Source of the DNA: CACZQA01 sp050943615
GTDB taxonomy: Bacteria; Actinomycetota; Coriobacteriia; Coriobacteriales; QAMH01
Direction of reading: 5' to 3'
Assembly: GCA_050943615.1 (NCBI GenBank)
Contig: JBMNPN010000001.1
Span: 1-64,000, forward strand
DNA length: 64,000 nucleotides
Below the pieces are notes generated by a model. It saw only the letters and a program-made list of their open reading frames with translations, made no database searches and was not told the DNA's origin. Within the stretch, counting starts at the first letter, position 1. Every line of letters begins with the position of its first letter. Below are positions 15,420 through 23,612 of this stretch, piece by piece. A program made the translations under genes and the position numbers.

Positions 15420-16361
15420 ATGACTGAGTTCATGAGGCCGAAGATCACCGTCGAGCAAATTGACGACAACACGGCGCGTTTCATTATGGAACCGCTCGAG
15501 CGCGGCTATGGCCAGACGCTCGGCAACAGCATGCGCCGCGTGCTCCTGTCCTCGCTCGATGGCGCCGCTGCAACGGCAATCAAGATCGAGGGCGTTCAGC
15601 ATGAGTTCACCGTCGCCCCGGGCGTGGTGGAAGATGTCACCGACATCGTCCTCAACGTCAAGGGCCTGGTCTTCGCGTCGTTCGGCGGCGGCGAAGAGGC
15701 GACGGCGACGCTTTCCGCTGAGGGTCCCTGCGTTGTGACGGGTGCCGATCTCGAGGTCCCAACTGAATTCCAGCTCGTGAATCCCGAGCATGTTATCGCG
15801 ACCCTTTCCGAGGGCGCGCAGCTCGAGATGACGATTCGCATCGGCGTTGGCCGCGGCTATGTGCCGGCAGAGCGCAACAAGCGCCCGGAGGACCCCATTG
15901 GGATCATCCACGTCGACTCGCTGTTCTCGCCGATCCGCCGTTGCACCATGGACGTCACGGACACCCGTGTCGCCCAGCGCACGGACTACGACAAGCTGAT
16001 TCTCGAAGTCGAAACCAACGGCGCCATCAGCCCGACTGATGCGGTCTGCCAGTCTGCGAACATTATCAACCAGCATATGACCGCCTTCCTCATGCTCGAC
16101 GAGAACGCCGAGAACGAGGAGCAGGAGAGCATCTTCGCGCCTGAGGGTCCGAGCAAGAACACCGAGCTCGAGAAGCAGATCGAGGACCTGGACCTCTCGG
16201 TTCGCTCCTACAACTGCCTCAAGCGCGCCGGTATCCATTCGGTTCGCCAGCTGGTCGAGTATTCAGAGAACGATTTGCTCAATATCCGCAATTTCGGGGC
16301 CAAGTCGATTGAAGAGGTCAAGGACAAGCTTCAGTCGATGGACCTGAGCTTGAAGCAGTAA
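15420..16361 (+). CDS. rpoA: DNA-directed RNA polymerase alpha subunit
   Basis: 313 residues: the assembly N-terminal domain (GYGQTLGNSMRRVLLSS, then GVVEDVTDIVLN) and the C-terminal helix-hairpin-helix domain that contacts UP elements and activators (LKRAGIHSVRQLVEYSE, NIRNFGAKSIEEVKDKL). AGGAGG lies upstream of the ATG. Standard position between rpsD and rplQ. Confidence 0.98.
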   Translation: MTEFMRPKITVEQIDDNTARFIMEPLERGYGQTLGNSMRRVLLSSLDGAAATAIKIEGVQHEFTVAPGVVEDVTDIVLNVKGLVFASFGGGEEATATLSAEGPCVVTGADLEVPTEFQLVNPEHVIATLSEGAQLEMTIRIGVGRGYVPAERNKRPEDPIGIIHVDSLFSPIRRCTMDVTDTRVAQRTDYDKLILEVETNGAISPTDAVCQSANIINQHMTAFLMLDENAENEEQESIFAPEGPSKNTELEKQIEDLDLSVRSYNCLKRAGIHSVRQLVEYSENDLLNIRNFGAKSIEEVKDKLQSMDLSLKQ

Positions 16362-16377
16362 GTAGGAGACAAGATCA

Positions 16378-17010
16378 ATGAGGCATTACAAGAAAGGCCG
16401 CAAGCTCGGCACTGATGCGAGCCACACCAAGGCCATCAAGAAGAACCTTGCGGTCGCCCTCTTCACCAACGACCGCATCAAGACCACGGTCGTCCGTGCC
16501 AAGGAGATGCGCCCGACCGTCGAGCACATCATCACCCTGGCTAAGAAGGGCGACCTGCATTCCCGCCGCCAGGCCATCGCCATCCTGGGCGACAAGGAGC
16601 TCGTCCGCGAGGTCTTTGCAAAGGCCGAGCAGGGCATGTGGGCCGACCGCAACGGTGGCTACACCCGCATCATGAAGCTCGGGCCGCGCAAGGGCGACAA
16701 CACCCCGATGGCGATCATCGAGCTCGTCGAAGAGCAGGTTGTGACCAAGAAGAAGGCCGACAAGGCCGCAGAGAAGGCCGAGACCCCTGCCAAGAAGGCA
16801 GAGCCCAAGGCGGACAAGTCCGCCGACGAGGAGGCTACGGAGGCTGCTGAGGAGGAGCAGGCCGCCGATGAGGCCGAAGCTGCAGAGGAGACCGCAGACG
16901 AGGCTGCCGAGACCGTGGAAGAGGCCACGGATGATGCTGCCGATGCTGCCGAGACTGCCGACGAGGCCAATGCGCCCGCCGAGGAGTCTGACGAGGAGAA
17001 GGCCGAGTAG
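16378..17010 (+). CDS. rplQ: 50S ribosomal protein L17 with long acidic tail
   Basis: 210 residues against about 115-130 for most L17. Residues 1-122 are normal (MRHYKKGRKLGTDASHTKAI, NGGYTRIMKLGPRKGD). From about residue 123 the chain is only Ala, Glu, Asp, Lys, Thr and Pro (for example KKADKAAEKAETPAKKAE, then EAAEETADEAAETVEEA). Such tails occur in Actinomycetota, but this one is long. L17 lies beside the exit tunnel. Confidence 0.94.
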   Translation: MRHYKKGRKLGTDASHTKAIKKNLAVALFTNDRIKTTVVRAKEMRPTVEHIITLAKKGDLHSRRQAIAILGDKELVREVFAKAEQGMWADRNGGYTRIMKLGPRKGDNTPMAIIELVEEQVVTKKKADKAAEKAETPAKKAEPKADKSADEEATEAAEEEQAADEAEAAEETADEAAETVEEATDDAADAAETADEANAPAEESDEEKAE

Positions 17011-17044
17011 ATCCGGCCAACGTAGTTCTCGCAAGGGGATCGAG

Positions 17045-17884
17045 ATGGCATCGACGTTCGCGTTTGGTACCTATCTCCCCGAACCGAGTCAGGTGCACGC
17101 ACTGAAAGCGCAGGTCAAGATTGTCTTGGCCTGCGCTTTCTCTGTCTGTGCGTTCTTTGTCGAGACCTGGGCGGGAATCGGCATCCTGTGCGCGCTTGCA
17201 GTCATGTCCTACGCCCTGGCGAAGATCCCGCTCTCGAATGCCCTACGCGGTTTCGCGCCCATCGCCTTCATCCTCGCCTTCACCATCGTCGTGCACGCGT
17301 TCAGCTTCGATCTGGGGGCGAGCTGGCGGCCGTATGAGGGGATGGCGGGCTCGATTGGCGCCACGCAGCAACTTGCGCTGGCGGGAAGCTTCGGGCTCAC
17401 GCTCGACGGAACGCTGGTGGGGCTTTTCCTGGCTCTGCGCATCGCCGTGCTCTTGGGCGGCTGCTCGCTTCTCACCTTCACGACTTCGCTGGTCGACCTC
17501 GTCGACGGCATGCGCGCCCTGTTGCTGCCCCTTGCACGGTTGAAGGTGCCCGTGGATGAGATCACGACCATCGTCTCGCTCGCCTTGCGCTTCATTCCGA
17601 CGACCATCGAGCAGGCGCAGACGATCAGGCGCTCTCAGATGGCGCGCGGGGCGAGTTTCGAGGAGGGCAATATCCTTGCGCGCCTCAAGGCGTGGATACC
17701 GGTGGTCGTGCCGCTTTTCGTGGGGCTGTTCAGGAAGGCGGAGGTTCTCGGTGTGGCGCTCGATGCCCGCTGCTATGGCGTCGCAAGGCGCACTCGCGCC
17801 CATTCGCGTCCATGGAGAGCAGCCGATGTCGTCACGCTCGTGGTGGGCCTTGTCGTGCTCGTCGGCGTCTGCATTGCGTACTAG
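17045..17884 (+). CDS. ecfT: ECF transporter transmembrane (T) component EcfT
   Basis: 279 residues with about five to six hydrophobic segments. EcfT couples two ATPases to a substrate-binding S component for vitamin or metal uptake. The coupling motif QMARGASFEEGN is present; the second motif reads LDARCYG, with Cys in place of the usual Gly of Ala-Arg-Gly. In many Gram-positives rplQ is followed by ecfA1-ecfA2-ecfT-truA; here the ATPase genes are missing between rplQ and ecfT. The start is ATG at 17045, after AAGGGG. Confidence 0.85.
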   Translation: MASTFAFGTYLPEPSQVHALKAQVKIVLACAFSVCAFFVETWAGIGILCALAVMSYALAKIPLSNALRGFAPIAFILAFTIVVHAFSFDLGASWRPYEGMAGSIGATQQLALAGSFGLTLDGTLVGLFLALRIAVLLGGCSLLTFTTSLVDLVDGMRALLLPLARLKVPVDEITTIVSLALRFIPTTIEQAQTIRRSQMARGASFEEGNILARLKAWIPVVVPLFVGLFRKAEVLGVALDARCYGVARRTRAHSRPWRAADVVTLVVGLVVLVGVCIAY

Positions 17885-17929
17885 CGCGGCATCCGCCCCG
17901 CAATGGGCGCATATCGGGGTGTTGCGGCA

Positions 17930-18778
17930 TCAGTCGAGCGTGTCTCGGATGAGGTCGTTCGGGTAGTTGACCTGCCAGAAGGTGAGCCCCTTGGCAGGCG
18001 CGTTCTCGCCTGCGGCGTTCCTATCTCTTGCCGCAAGGACTTCCGCGACCCAGGAAGGGTCCTTTCTGCCCGCGCCGACCCGCACGAGCGTGCCCACAAT
18101 CGTGCGCACCATGGAGTGCAGGAAGGCGTTTCCCACGATGTCGATGACCAGGCAGTCTTCGCCGAGCTGCGTTTCCGTGTAAAGGTCGAGGCGCTCAACG
18201 CAGCGCATGGTCGTCTTTCCGACGGCGCTTTGCGCCTTGCAAAAGGACTTGAAGTCGTGCTCGCCCACGAGGCAGCGGGCAGCCGAGTCCATGGCATCGA
18301 CGTCGAGCGGGGCGCGGTGCCACCAGGCAAAGTCCTGCAAGAAGAGCGGCGGGGTAGGGCCCGTGCAGATGCGGTAGCGGTACTCGCGGCTTACCGCATC
18401 GAAGCGGGCGGAGAACCCGGCATCGGCAAATGCCACGCGCTTGACCGCGATGTCATCGGGCGTGAGCGCGTTGAGGGAGGTCATGAGCTTGCGCGGCTCG
18501 CGGCTGCTCAGCCAGTCGCGTTCGAACGTACAGCTCACGACCTGGCCGCGGGCATGGACGCCCGCATCGGTCCTGCCCGCGCAGACGAGTTCGACATCGC
18601 GGCGGGCGAGCGTGGAGAGCGCCCGTTCGAGCTCTGCCTGCACGGTCGGGATGGCGGGGTCCTTTTGCTTTGCAAAGCCGCTGTAGGCGCTCCCGCGATA
18701 TCCGAGTTCGAGTACGAGCGTGTGCAAGGACTCGTGCTCTACCTGCGCGTGCTGCAAATTTGACGATGAAGTTTCCAT
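17930..18778 (-). CDS. truA: tRNA pseudouridine(38-40) synthase TruA
   Basis: 282 residues. Isomerises uridines 38-40 in the tRNA anticodon stem. The catalytic Asp71 lies in AGRTDAGVHARGQV. Convergent with ecfT, unlike the usual co-directional arrangement. The start is the ATG at 18778-18776: a longer TTG start at 18874 has no ribosome binding site and would add 32 atypical residues, while a good promoter ends 7 nt before this ATG, suggesting a leaderless message. Confidence 0.92.
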   Translation of the reverse strand: METSSSNLQHAQVEHESLHTLVLELGYRGSAYSGFAKQKDPAIPTVQAELERALSTLARRDVELVCAGRTDAGVHARGQVVSCTFERDWLSSREPRKLMTSLNALTPDDIAVKRVAFADAGFSARFDAVSREYRYRICTGPTPPLFLQDFAWWHRAPLDVDAMDSAARCLVGEHDFKSFCKAQSAVGKTTMRCVERLDLYTETQLGEDCLVIDIVGNAFLHSMVRTIVGTLVRVGAGRKDPSWVAEVLAARDRNAAGENAPAKGLTFWQVNYPNDLIRDTLD

Positions 18779-18785
18779 GGCAGCT

Positions 18786-18813
18786 ATTGTATCGGGGACG
18801 TGACCTTGCGCAA
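18786..18813 (-). promoter_or_regulatory. truA promoter, predicted leaderless
   Basis: On the minus strand: TTGCGC (18813-18808), 16-nt spacer, TACAAT (18791-18786), then exactly 7 nt to the truA ATG. No Shine-Dalgarno sequence lies between. Transcription should start at or next to the A of the ATG. Confidence 0.5.
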
Positions 18814-18825
18814 AATAACAAGTGT

Positions 18826-18856
18826 TTGAAGCTGCCGAGGAGAACTTGGTTACACT
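18826..18856 (+). promoter_or_regulatory. Possible promoter of the fatty acid synthesis operon
   Basis: TTGAAG (18826-18831), 19-nt spacer, TACACT (18851-18856), about 94 nt before acpP. The spacer is longer than ideal. It is the best pair seen upstream of the operon; no repressor site could be recognised. Confidence 0.3.
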
Positions 18857-18949
18857 GAATCGCGTCGTTTTCAAGGACGCGGTGCACGCCAGGGTCTCCC
18901 GCCGGTGCTTTCCGCTTCCGATTTTTCCGTATCAAATGAAAGGACGACC

Positions 18950-19171
18950 ATGGCTACGATCGACACTATCAAGAACCTCCTCGAGGAAAACCTCGGCATT
19001 GACCCGTCGACGGTCACCGAGGATTCCACGCTCGAGTCTCTCGACATCGATTCTCTCGATATGGTCGAGCTCATCACCGATCTCGAGGATGCCGAGGGCA
19101 TCGACTTCGGCGAGCCCGAGGGCATCGAGACCGTGGGCGACATCGTCAAGCACGTGGACTCCCTGAAATAG
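18950..19171 (+). CDS. acpP: Acyl carrier protein
   Basis: 73 residues, acidic. Ser35 in the DIDSLDMVEL motif is the phosphopantetheine attachment site; the ACP carries growing acyl chains in type II fatty acid synthesis. The start is ATG at 18950, preceded by AAAGGA. First gene of the fab operon; fabK follows 4 nt downstream. Confidence 0.96.
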   Translation: MATIDTIKNLLEENLGIDPSTVTEDSTLESLDIDSLDMVELITDLEDAEGIDFGEPEGIETVGDIVKHVDSLK

Positions 19172-19175
19172 GCAC

Positions 19176-20150
19176 ATGCAGACGCGTATCACCGAGCTTC
19201 TGGGCATCGACTATCCGGTCTTCCAAGGAGCGATGGCCTGGATTGCCGATGCCTCGCTCGCCTCTGCGGTGAGCAACGCTGGGGGGCTGGGGATACTCGC
19301 GGGCGGGAACGCGAGCGCCGAACATGTGGCCCAGATGATCGACGAGACCAAGGAGCGCACCGAGCGCCCCTTTGGCCTCAACATCATGCTCATGAGCCCG
19401 CACGCCGCAGACCTCGCCCAGCTCGCCATCGAAAAGCGGGTGCCCGTGGTCACTACGGGGGCGGGAAGTCCCTCACCCTACATGCAGGCGTGGAAGGACG
19501 CGGGCATCAAGGTCATCCCGGTCGTCGCCTCGACAGCGCTGGCACGGCGCATGGCCGCAAACGGCGCCGATGCCGTCATCGCAGAAGGCGGAGAGTCGGG
19601 CGGCCACATCGGCGAGCTCAACACCATGGCGCTCGTGCCGCAGGTCGCAGGTGTCGTCGACATCCCCGTCATCGCCGCGGGCGGCATCGCCTGCGGCAGG
19701 CAGATGGCAGCGGCGCTCATGCTGGGCGCCGAGGGCGTGCAGGTTGGCACACGCTTTCTGACGGTCGATGAGTGCACGGTCCACGAGAACTATAAGCAAA
19801 AGGTCCTCAAGGCAAAGGACTCCGACACGATCGTCACGGGGCGCGTCGCCGGCCATCCGGTGCGCGGGCTCAAGAACAAGTTCTCGCGCGCGGCGCGCAA
19901 AGCCGAGCTCGCCGGCGTCTTGAACGGCGAGGAATCCGAGCTCAAGCTCTCGGGGTCCCTGCGCCGGGCGGCGCGCGAGGGCGACCTGGAGACGGGCGCC
20001 TTCATGGCAGGCGAGGTCGCCGGCCTCGTCAACGAGCGCGGCACGGCCGCCGACGTCGTGCACGGACTCGTCGCCGAGGCAGAACAGCTCCTCTCCCTGA
20101 ACGCCGACGAGCTTATCGAAAGCAATCAATTCCGAAAGAAGTTCTCATGA
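19176..20150 (+). CDS. fabK: Enoyl-ACP reductase II, flavin-dependent
   Basis: 324 residues, TIM-barrel FMN enzyme of the nitronate monooxygenase/FabK family. It reduces trans-2-enoyl-ACP, the last step of each elongation cycle, and replaces FabI. His144 in EGGESGGHIGE matches the position of the catalytic His of the pneumococcal enzyme. The FMN-binding VIAAGGIACGRQMAAAL segment is present. It sits directly after acpP, as in streptococci. It overlaps fabD by 4 nt (ATGA). Confidence 0.92.
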   Translation: MQTRITELLGIDYPVFQGAMAWIADASLASAVSNAGGLGILAGGNASAEHVAQMIDETKERTERPFGLNIMLMSPHAADLAQLAIEKRVPVVTTGAGSPSPYMQAWKDAGIKVIPVVASTALARRMAANGADAVIAEGGESGGHIGELNTMALVPQVAGVVDIPVIAAGGIACGRQMAAALMLGAEGVQVGTRFLTVDECTVHENYKQKVLKAKDSDTIVTGRVAGHPVRGLKNKFSRAARKAELAGVLNGEESELKLSGSLRRAAREGDLETGAFMAGEVAGLVNERGTAADVVHGLVAEAEQLLSLNADELIESNQFRKKFS

Positions 20151-21082
20151 CGAAAACCGCCTTTCTCTGCTCGGGCCAGGGTGCCCAGCAGGTGGGGATG
20201 GGCGTGGACTTTGCGGAAACGTACCCAACGTGTGCCGCCCTGTTCGACCAGGTGGACACGGCGTCGGGGCTCGAGATCCGCAAGCTCTGCGAACAGGGCC
20301 CCCTCGAGGAGCTTGGCCAGACCCAGAACACCCAGCCGGCCCTTGTGGCGACGTCCCTCGCCATCGCGATCGCGCTCATCGAGCATGGTGTGGAGCCGGA
20401 CTGCGTGGCGGGCTTCTCGCTCGGCGAATACGCCGCGCACGCCCTTGCCAAGACCATCGATTCCAAGACTGCCTTCGAGCTCGTGAGCAGGCGCGGGGCG
20501 GCAATGGCCCATGCGGCGCACTCCAATCCCGGCGGCATGGCGGCGCTCTTGCGCTGCAGCGCCGAGCAGGCAGAAGCGCTCTGCGCCGATCATGCGGCCA
20601 AGTACGGGCAGGTGCTCGTGGCCGCGAATCTCAACTGCCCGGGGCAGGTCGTCATCTCCGGCCAGACCGAGGCGCTCGAATCCGCCTGCGCCGCCTGGAA
20701 GGAGGCGGGAGGGCGCTTCGTGCCCGTCAAGACCTCGGGCGCGTTCCATTCCCCGCTCATGGAACCTGCGGCACGCCAGATGCGCCCGGCACTCGATGCC
20801 ACGCAGTTCTCGGCTCCCGCAATCGATCTCTACTGCAACTGTACGGCGCGCCCGCTCGTGCCGGGAACGGAAGCCGAGATGCTCTACGAGCAGATCGTCT
20901 CGCCGGTGCGCTGGCAGGAGACCATAGAGCACATGGTCTCTGACGGCGTGGAGCGCTTTGTCGAATGCGGTCCTGGCAAGGTGCTCACCGGCCTGGTCAA
21001 GCGCACGGCACGCGCAATCGGCGCAAAAGTCGAGCTCGTGAGCATTGGAAGCGTCGAGGATTTGGAGGCCTATTGTGGATAG
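20147..21082 (+). CDS. fabD: Malonyl-CoA:ACP transacylase
   Basis: 311 residues. Transfers malonyl from CoA to ACP. GQGAQ near the N-terminus, nucleophile Ser91 in GFSLGEYAAH and His201 in GAFHSP are present. Overlaps fabK and fabG at both ends, indicating tight coupling. Confidence 0.95.
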   Translation: MTKTAFLCSGQGAQQVGMGVDFAETYPTCAALFDQVDTASGLEIRKLCEQGPLEELGQTQNTQPALVATSLAIAIALIEHGVEPDCVAGFSLGEYAAHALAKTIDSKTAFELVSRRGAAMAHAAHSNPGGMAALLRCSAEQAEALCADHAAKYGQVLVAANLNCPGQVVISGQTEALESACAAWKEAGGRFVPVKTSGAFHSPLMEPAARQMRPALDATQFSAPAIDLYCNCTARPLVPGTEAEMLYEQIVSPVRWQETIEHMVSDGVERFVECGPGKVLTGLVKRTARAIGAKVELVSIGSVEDLEAYCG

Positions 21083-21830
21083 CTCGCTTGAAGGATGCGC
21101 GCTGGTCACCGGGTCCGCCCGCGGCATCGGCGCCGCGACGGTACGGGCACTTGCGGCCCAGGGGCATCCGGTCGTCATCAACCACGCGCACGAGGGCAGC
21201 GCTTCTGCTGCCCAGGCGCTTGCAGACGAGGTGAGGGCGGCATACGGCGTCGAGGTGCTCGTGGTCCAGGCAGATGTCTCGGACTTCGATGCGGCAAAGG
21301 AGCTGGTGGATGCCGCGCTCGCGCAGTTCGAGCGCATCGCCGTCGTCGTGAACAACGCCGGCATCACGCGCGACACGCTCCTCATGCGCATGAAGGAGGA
21401 GCAGTTCGACGAGGTCATCTCCACCGACCTCAAGGGAGTCTTCAACGTCTGCCGCCATGCGGTGCGCCCGCTTGCCAAGCAGCGCGCGGGGCGCATCGTC
21501 AACATCAGCTCGCTTTCCGGGCTCATGGGACAGGCCGGCCAGGCGAACTACTCTGCGGCAAAGGCGGGCGTGGTCGGGCTCACCAAGGCACTCGCGCGCG
21601 AGCTTGCCGGACGCGGGGTCACGGTCAACGCGGTCGCCCCCGGCTTCATCGCGACGGACATGGTCGCGAACATGAACCAGGATGCGCTCGAGAAGATGCG
21701 CGTGCAGATACCCCTCGGGCGTCTGGGCACCCCCGAGGACGTGGCGAGTGCCGTCGCCTTTCTCGCTTCGGATGCGGCGGCCTATATCACCGGTCAGGTC
21801 ATTCAAGTGGACGGAGGTCTTGGCATATGA
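21075..21830 (+). CDS. fabG: 3-oxoacyl-ACP reductase
   Basis: 251 residues, short-chain dehydrogenase. NADPH-binding GSARGIG, the NNAG motif, and catalytic Ser146, Tyr159 and Lys163 (NYSAAKAG) are visible. The start is GTG at 21075, inside the end of fabD, with GGAGG at 21064-21068 (6-nt spacing). A TTG at 21045 is less well placed. Overlaps fabF by 4 nt. Confidence 0.95.
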   Translation: MDSSLEGCALVTGSARGIGAATVRALAAQGHPVVINHAHEGSASAAQALADEVRAAYGVEVLVVQADVSDFDAAKELVDAALAQFERIAVVVNNAGITRDTLLMRMKEEQFDEVISTDLKGVFNVCRHAVRPLAKQRAGRIVNISSLSGLMGQAGQANYSAAKAGVVGLTKALARELAGRGVTVNAVAPGFIATDMVANMNQDALEKMRVQIPLGRLGTPEDVASAVAFLASDAAAYITGQVIQVDGGLGI

Positions 21831-23083
21831 GCAGAGACGGACATCGCGTCGTCATCACCGGAATGGGAACGGTTACGCCGGCCGGCTGCGGTTTCGACAG
21901 GCTGTGGGACGCCCTGTGCGAGGGTACGTGCTTCATCGGCCCGATCAAGCGCGTCGACCCCGAGGTGGTCGGCGTGCACGTCGATGCGGAGGTCACGGAC
22001 TTCGACCCGGTCGGCATGGGCGTGCTGAGCAAGAAGGACGCGCGCCGCTCCGACCTTTTCGAGCAGTATGCGCGCGTGGCGGCAGCCGAGGCCTGGGAGC
22101 AGGCCGGAATCGACATGGACAAGGAAGACGCCACGCGCATTGGCACCTGCATCGGCAGTGGCTGCGGCGGCCTGCAGTCCATCATGGACAGCCACAAGCG
22201 CTTCATCGAGCGCGGCTCGCACAAGGCGCTGGCACCGCTGCTCGGCGTCGTCATGGAGGGCAACATGGCAGCCGGGCAGGTCGCCATCACGTATGGGCTC
22301 AAAGGCCAGTGCACCTGCACGACGACGGCCTGCGCCTCCGGCGCGCATGCAATCGGCGAAGGCGTGCGCGCCATCCGCCATGGCTACCAGGACGCGATGG
22401 TCGTCGGCGGCGCCGAAATGGTCGTCAATGAACTCGGCCTGGGCGCGTTTCGCAACCTGACGGCGCTTTCGCTTTCCGAGGATCCGAAGGCGGCCTCGCT
22501 TCCCTTCGATGCGCGCCGCGATGGCTTCGTGCTCGGCGAGGGCGCGGGCGTACTCGTCCTCGAGTCCCTCGAACATGCCCGGGCGCGCGGTGCCGAGGTA
22601 CTGGGAGAGATCGTTGGCTTCGGCTCGACCTGCGACGCCTATCACGTGACCGCCCCCGATCCCGACGGGGAGGGGCCGGCGCGCGCGATGAGGATGGCAC
22701 TCGATGAGGCGGGCATCGACGCTGGACAGGTCGACTACCTGAACGCGCATGGGACGGGCACCAAGCTCAACGACGCTGCCGAGGCCAAGGCGCTGCACAC
22801 GGTGTGCGGCGCGCACGCAAAGAACGTGCTCGTCCACTCCGTCAAGGGAAACATCGGGCACAGCATCGCAGCCTGCGGCCCCATCGAGGCCTGCGTCACG
22901 GCGCGTGCGCTTGCCGAGCAGAAGGTCCCGGGCACCTGCGGATATGCCGAACCCGACCCCGAGCTCGATGTCTGGGTATCGGCCGAGACGGTGACCGACC
23001 ACCCGATGCGCTATGCCCTCTCCAACTCGCTCGGATTCGGCGGGCATAACGCGTCGCTGTGCTTCAAGGTATTCGAGGAGTAG
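21827..23083 (+). CDS. fabF: 3-oxoacyl-ACP synthase II
   Basis: 418 residues, condensing enzyme with the thiolase fold. Catalytic Cys169 in TTACASGAHAIGEG, His in NAHGTGTKLND and His in GNIGHSIAACG form the Cys-His-His triad. Elongates acyl-ACP with malonyl-ACP. The ATG overlaps the fabG stop (ATGA). No fabH (initiating synthase) is in this operon. Confidence 0.95.
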   Translation: MSRDGHRVVITGMGTVTPAGCGFDRLWDALCEGTCFIGPIKRVDPEVVGVHVDAEVTDFDPVGMGVLSKKDARRSDLFEQYARVAAAEAWEQAGIDMDKEDATRIGTCIGSGCGGLQSIMDSHKRFIERGSHKALAPLLGVVMEGNMAAGQVAITYGLKGQCTCTTTACASGAHAIGEGVRAIRHGYQDAMVVGGAEMVVNELGLGAFRNLTALSLSEDPKAASLPFDARRDGFVLGEGAGVLVLESLEHARARGAEVLGEIVGFGSTCDAYHVTAPDPDGEGPARAMRMALDEAGIDAGQVDYLNAHGTGTKLNDAAEAKALHTVCGAHAKNVLVHSVKGNIGHSIAACGPIEACVTARALAEQKVPGTCGYAEPDPELDVWVSAETVTDHPMRYALSNSLGFGGHNASLCFKVFEE

Positions 23084-23086
23084 CAG

Positions 23087-23593
23087 ATGGGCCTCAGCAA
23101 ACGCGAACTGGTGCCAGAGCCGGGAAAGCCGCTCGGGCGCGCCGACATCGAGAAGATCCTGCCGCACCGTCCCCCGTTTCTGTGGGTGGACCGCGTCACC
23201 GAGCACGAGCTCGGGAAGCGCGTGGTGGCCGAACTCGACATAGACCCGTCCTGGGAGCTCTTCAAGGGACACTTCCCGGGGCACCCCATCATGCCGGGCG
23301 TCCTCATGCTCGAGGCGATGGCGCAGACGGCGGGCATCGCGCTCATGGGGCTGCCGGAAAACGAGGGCAGGCTCGGGTTTCTCGCCAAGGTCGACAATGC
23401 GAAGTTTCGCCATCCGGTCCTTCCGGGCGACACGCTCATCATGACGGCCGAGATCCTGAAGGCGAACAAGCGCTCGGCGCGCGCCCACGTGAGCGCGCGG
23501 GTGGAAGGCACCCTGTGCGTCGAGGCCGACCAGCTCTACGTTCTCGAGGCGAAAAGCCCGGCAGACGGAAAATCCGGACAGACGGCAAACTAG
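23087..23593 (+). CDS. fabZ: 3-hydroxyacyl-ACP dehydratase
   Basis: 168 residues, hot-dog fold. LPHRPPFLWVDRV, catalytic His62 in GHFPGHP and Glu76 in GVLMLEAMAQ are present. It has an N-terminal extension of about 15 residues and a C-terminal extension relative to compact FabZ. Confidence 0.95.
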   Translation: MGLSKRELVPEPGKPLGRADIEKILPHRPPFLWVDRVTEHELGKRVVAELDIDPSWELFKGHFPGHPIMPGVLMLEAMAQTAGIALMGLPENEGRLGFLAKVDNAKFRHPVLPGDTLIMTAEILKANKRSARAHVSARVEGTLCVEADQLYVLEAKSPADGKSGQTAN

Positions 23594-23612
23594 GAATCGA
23601 AGCATCAGGCAC

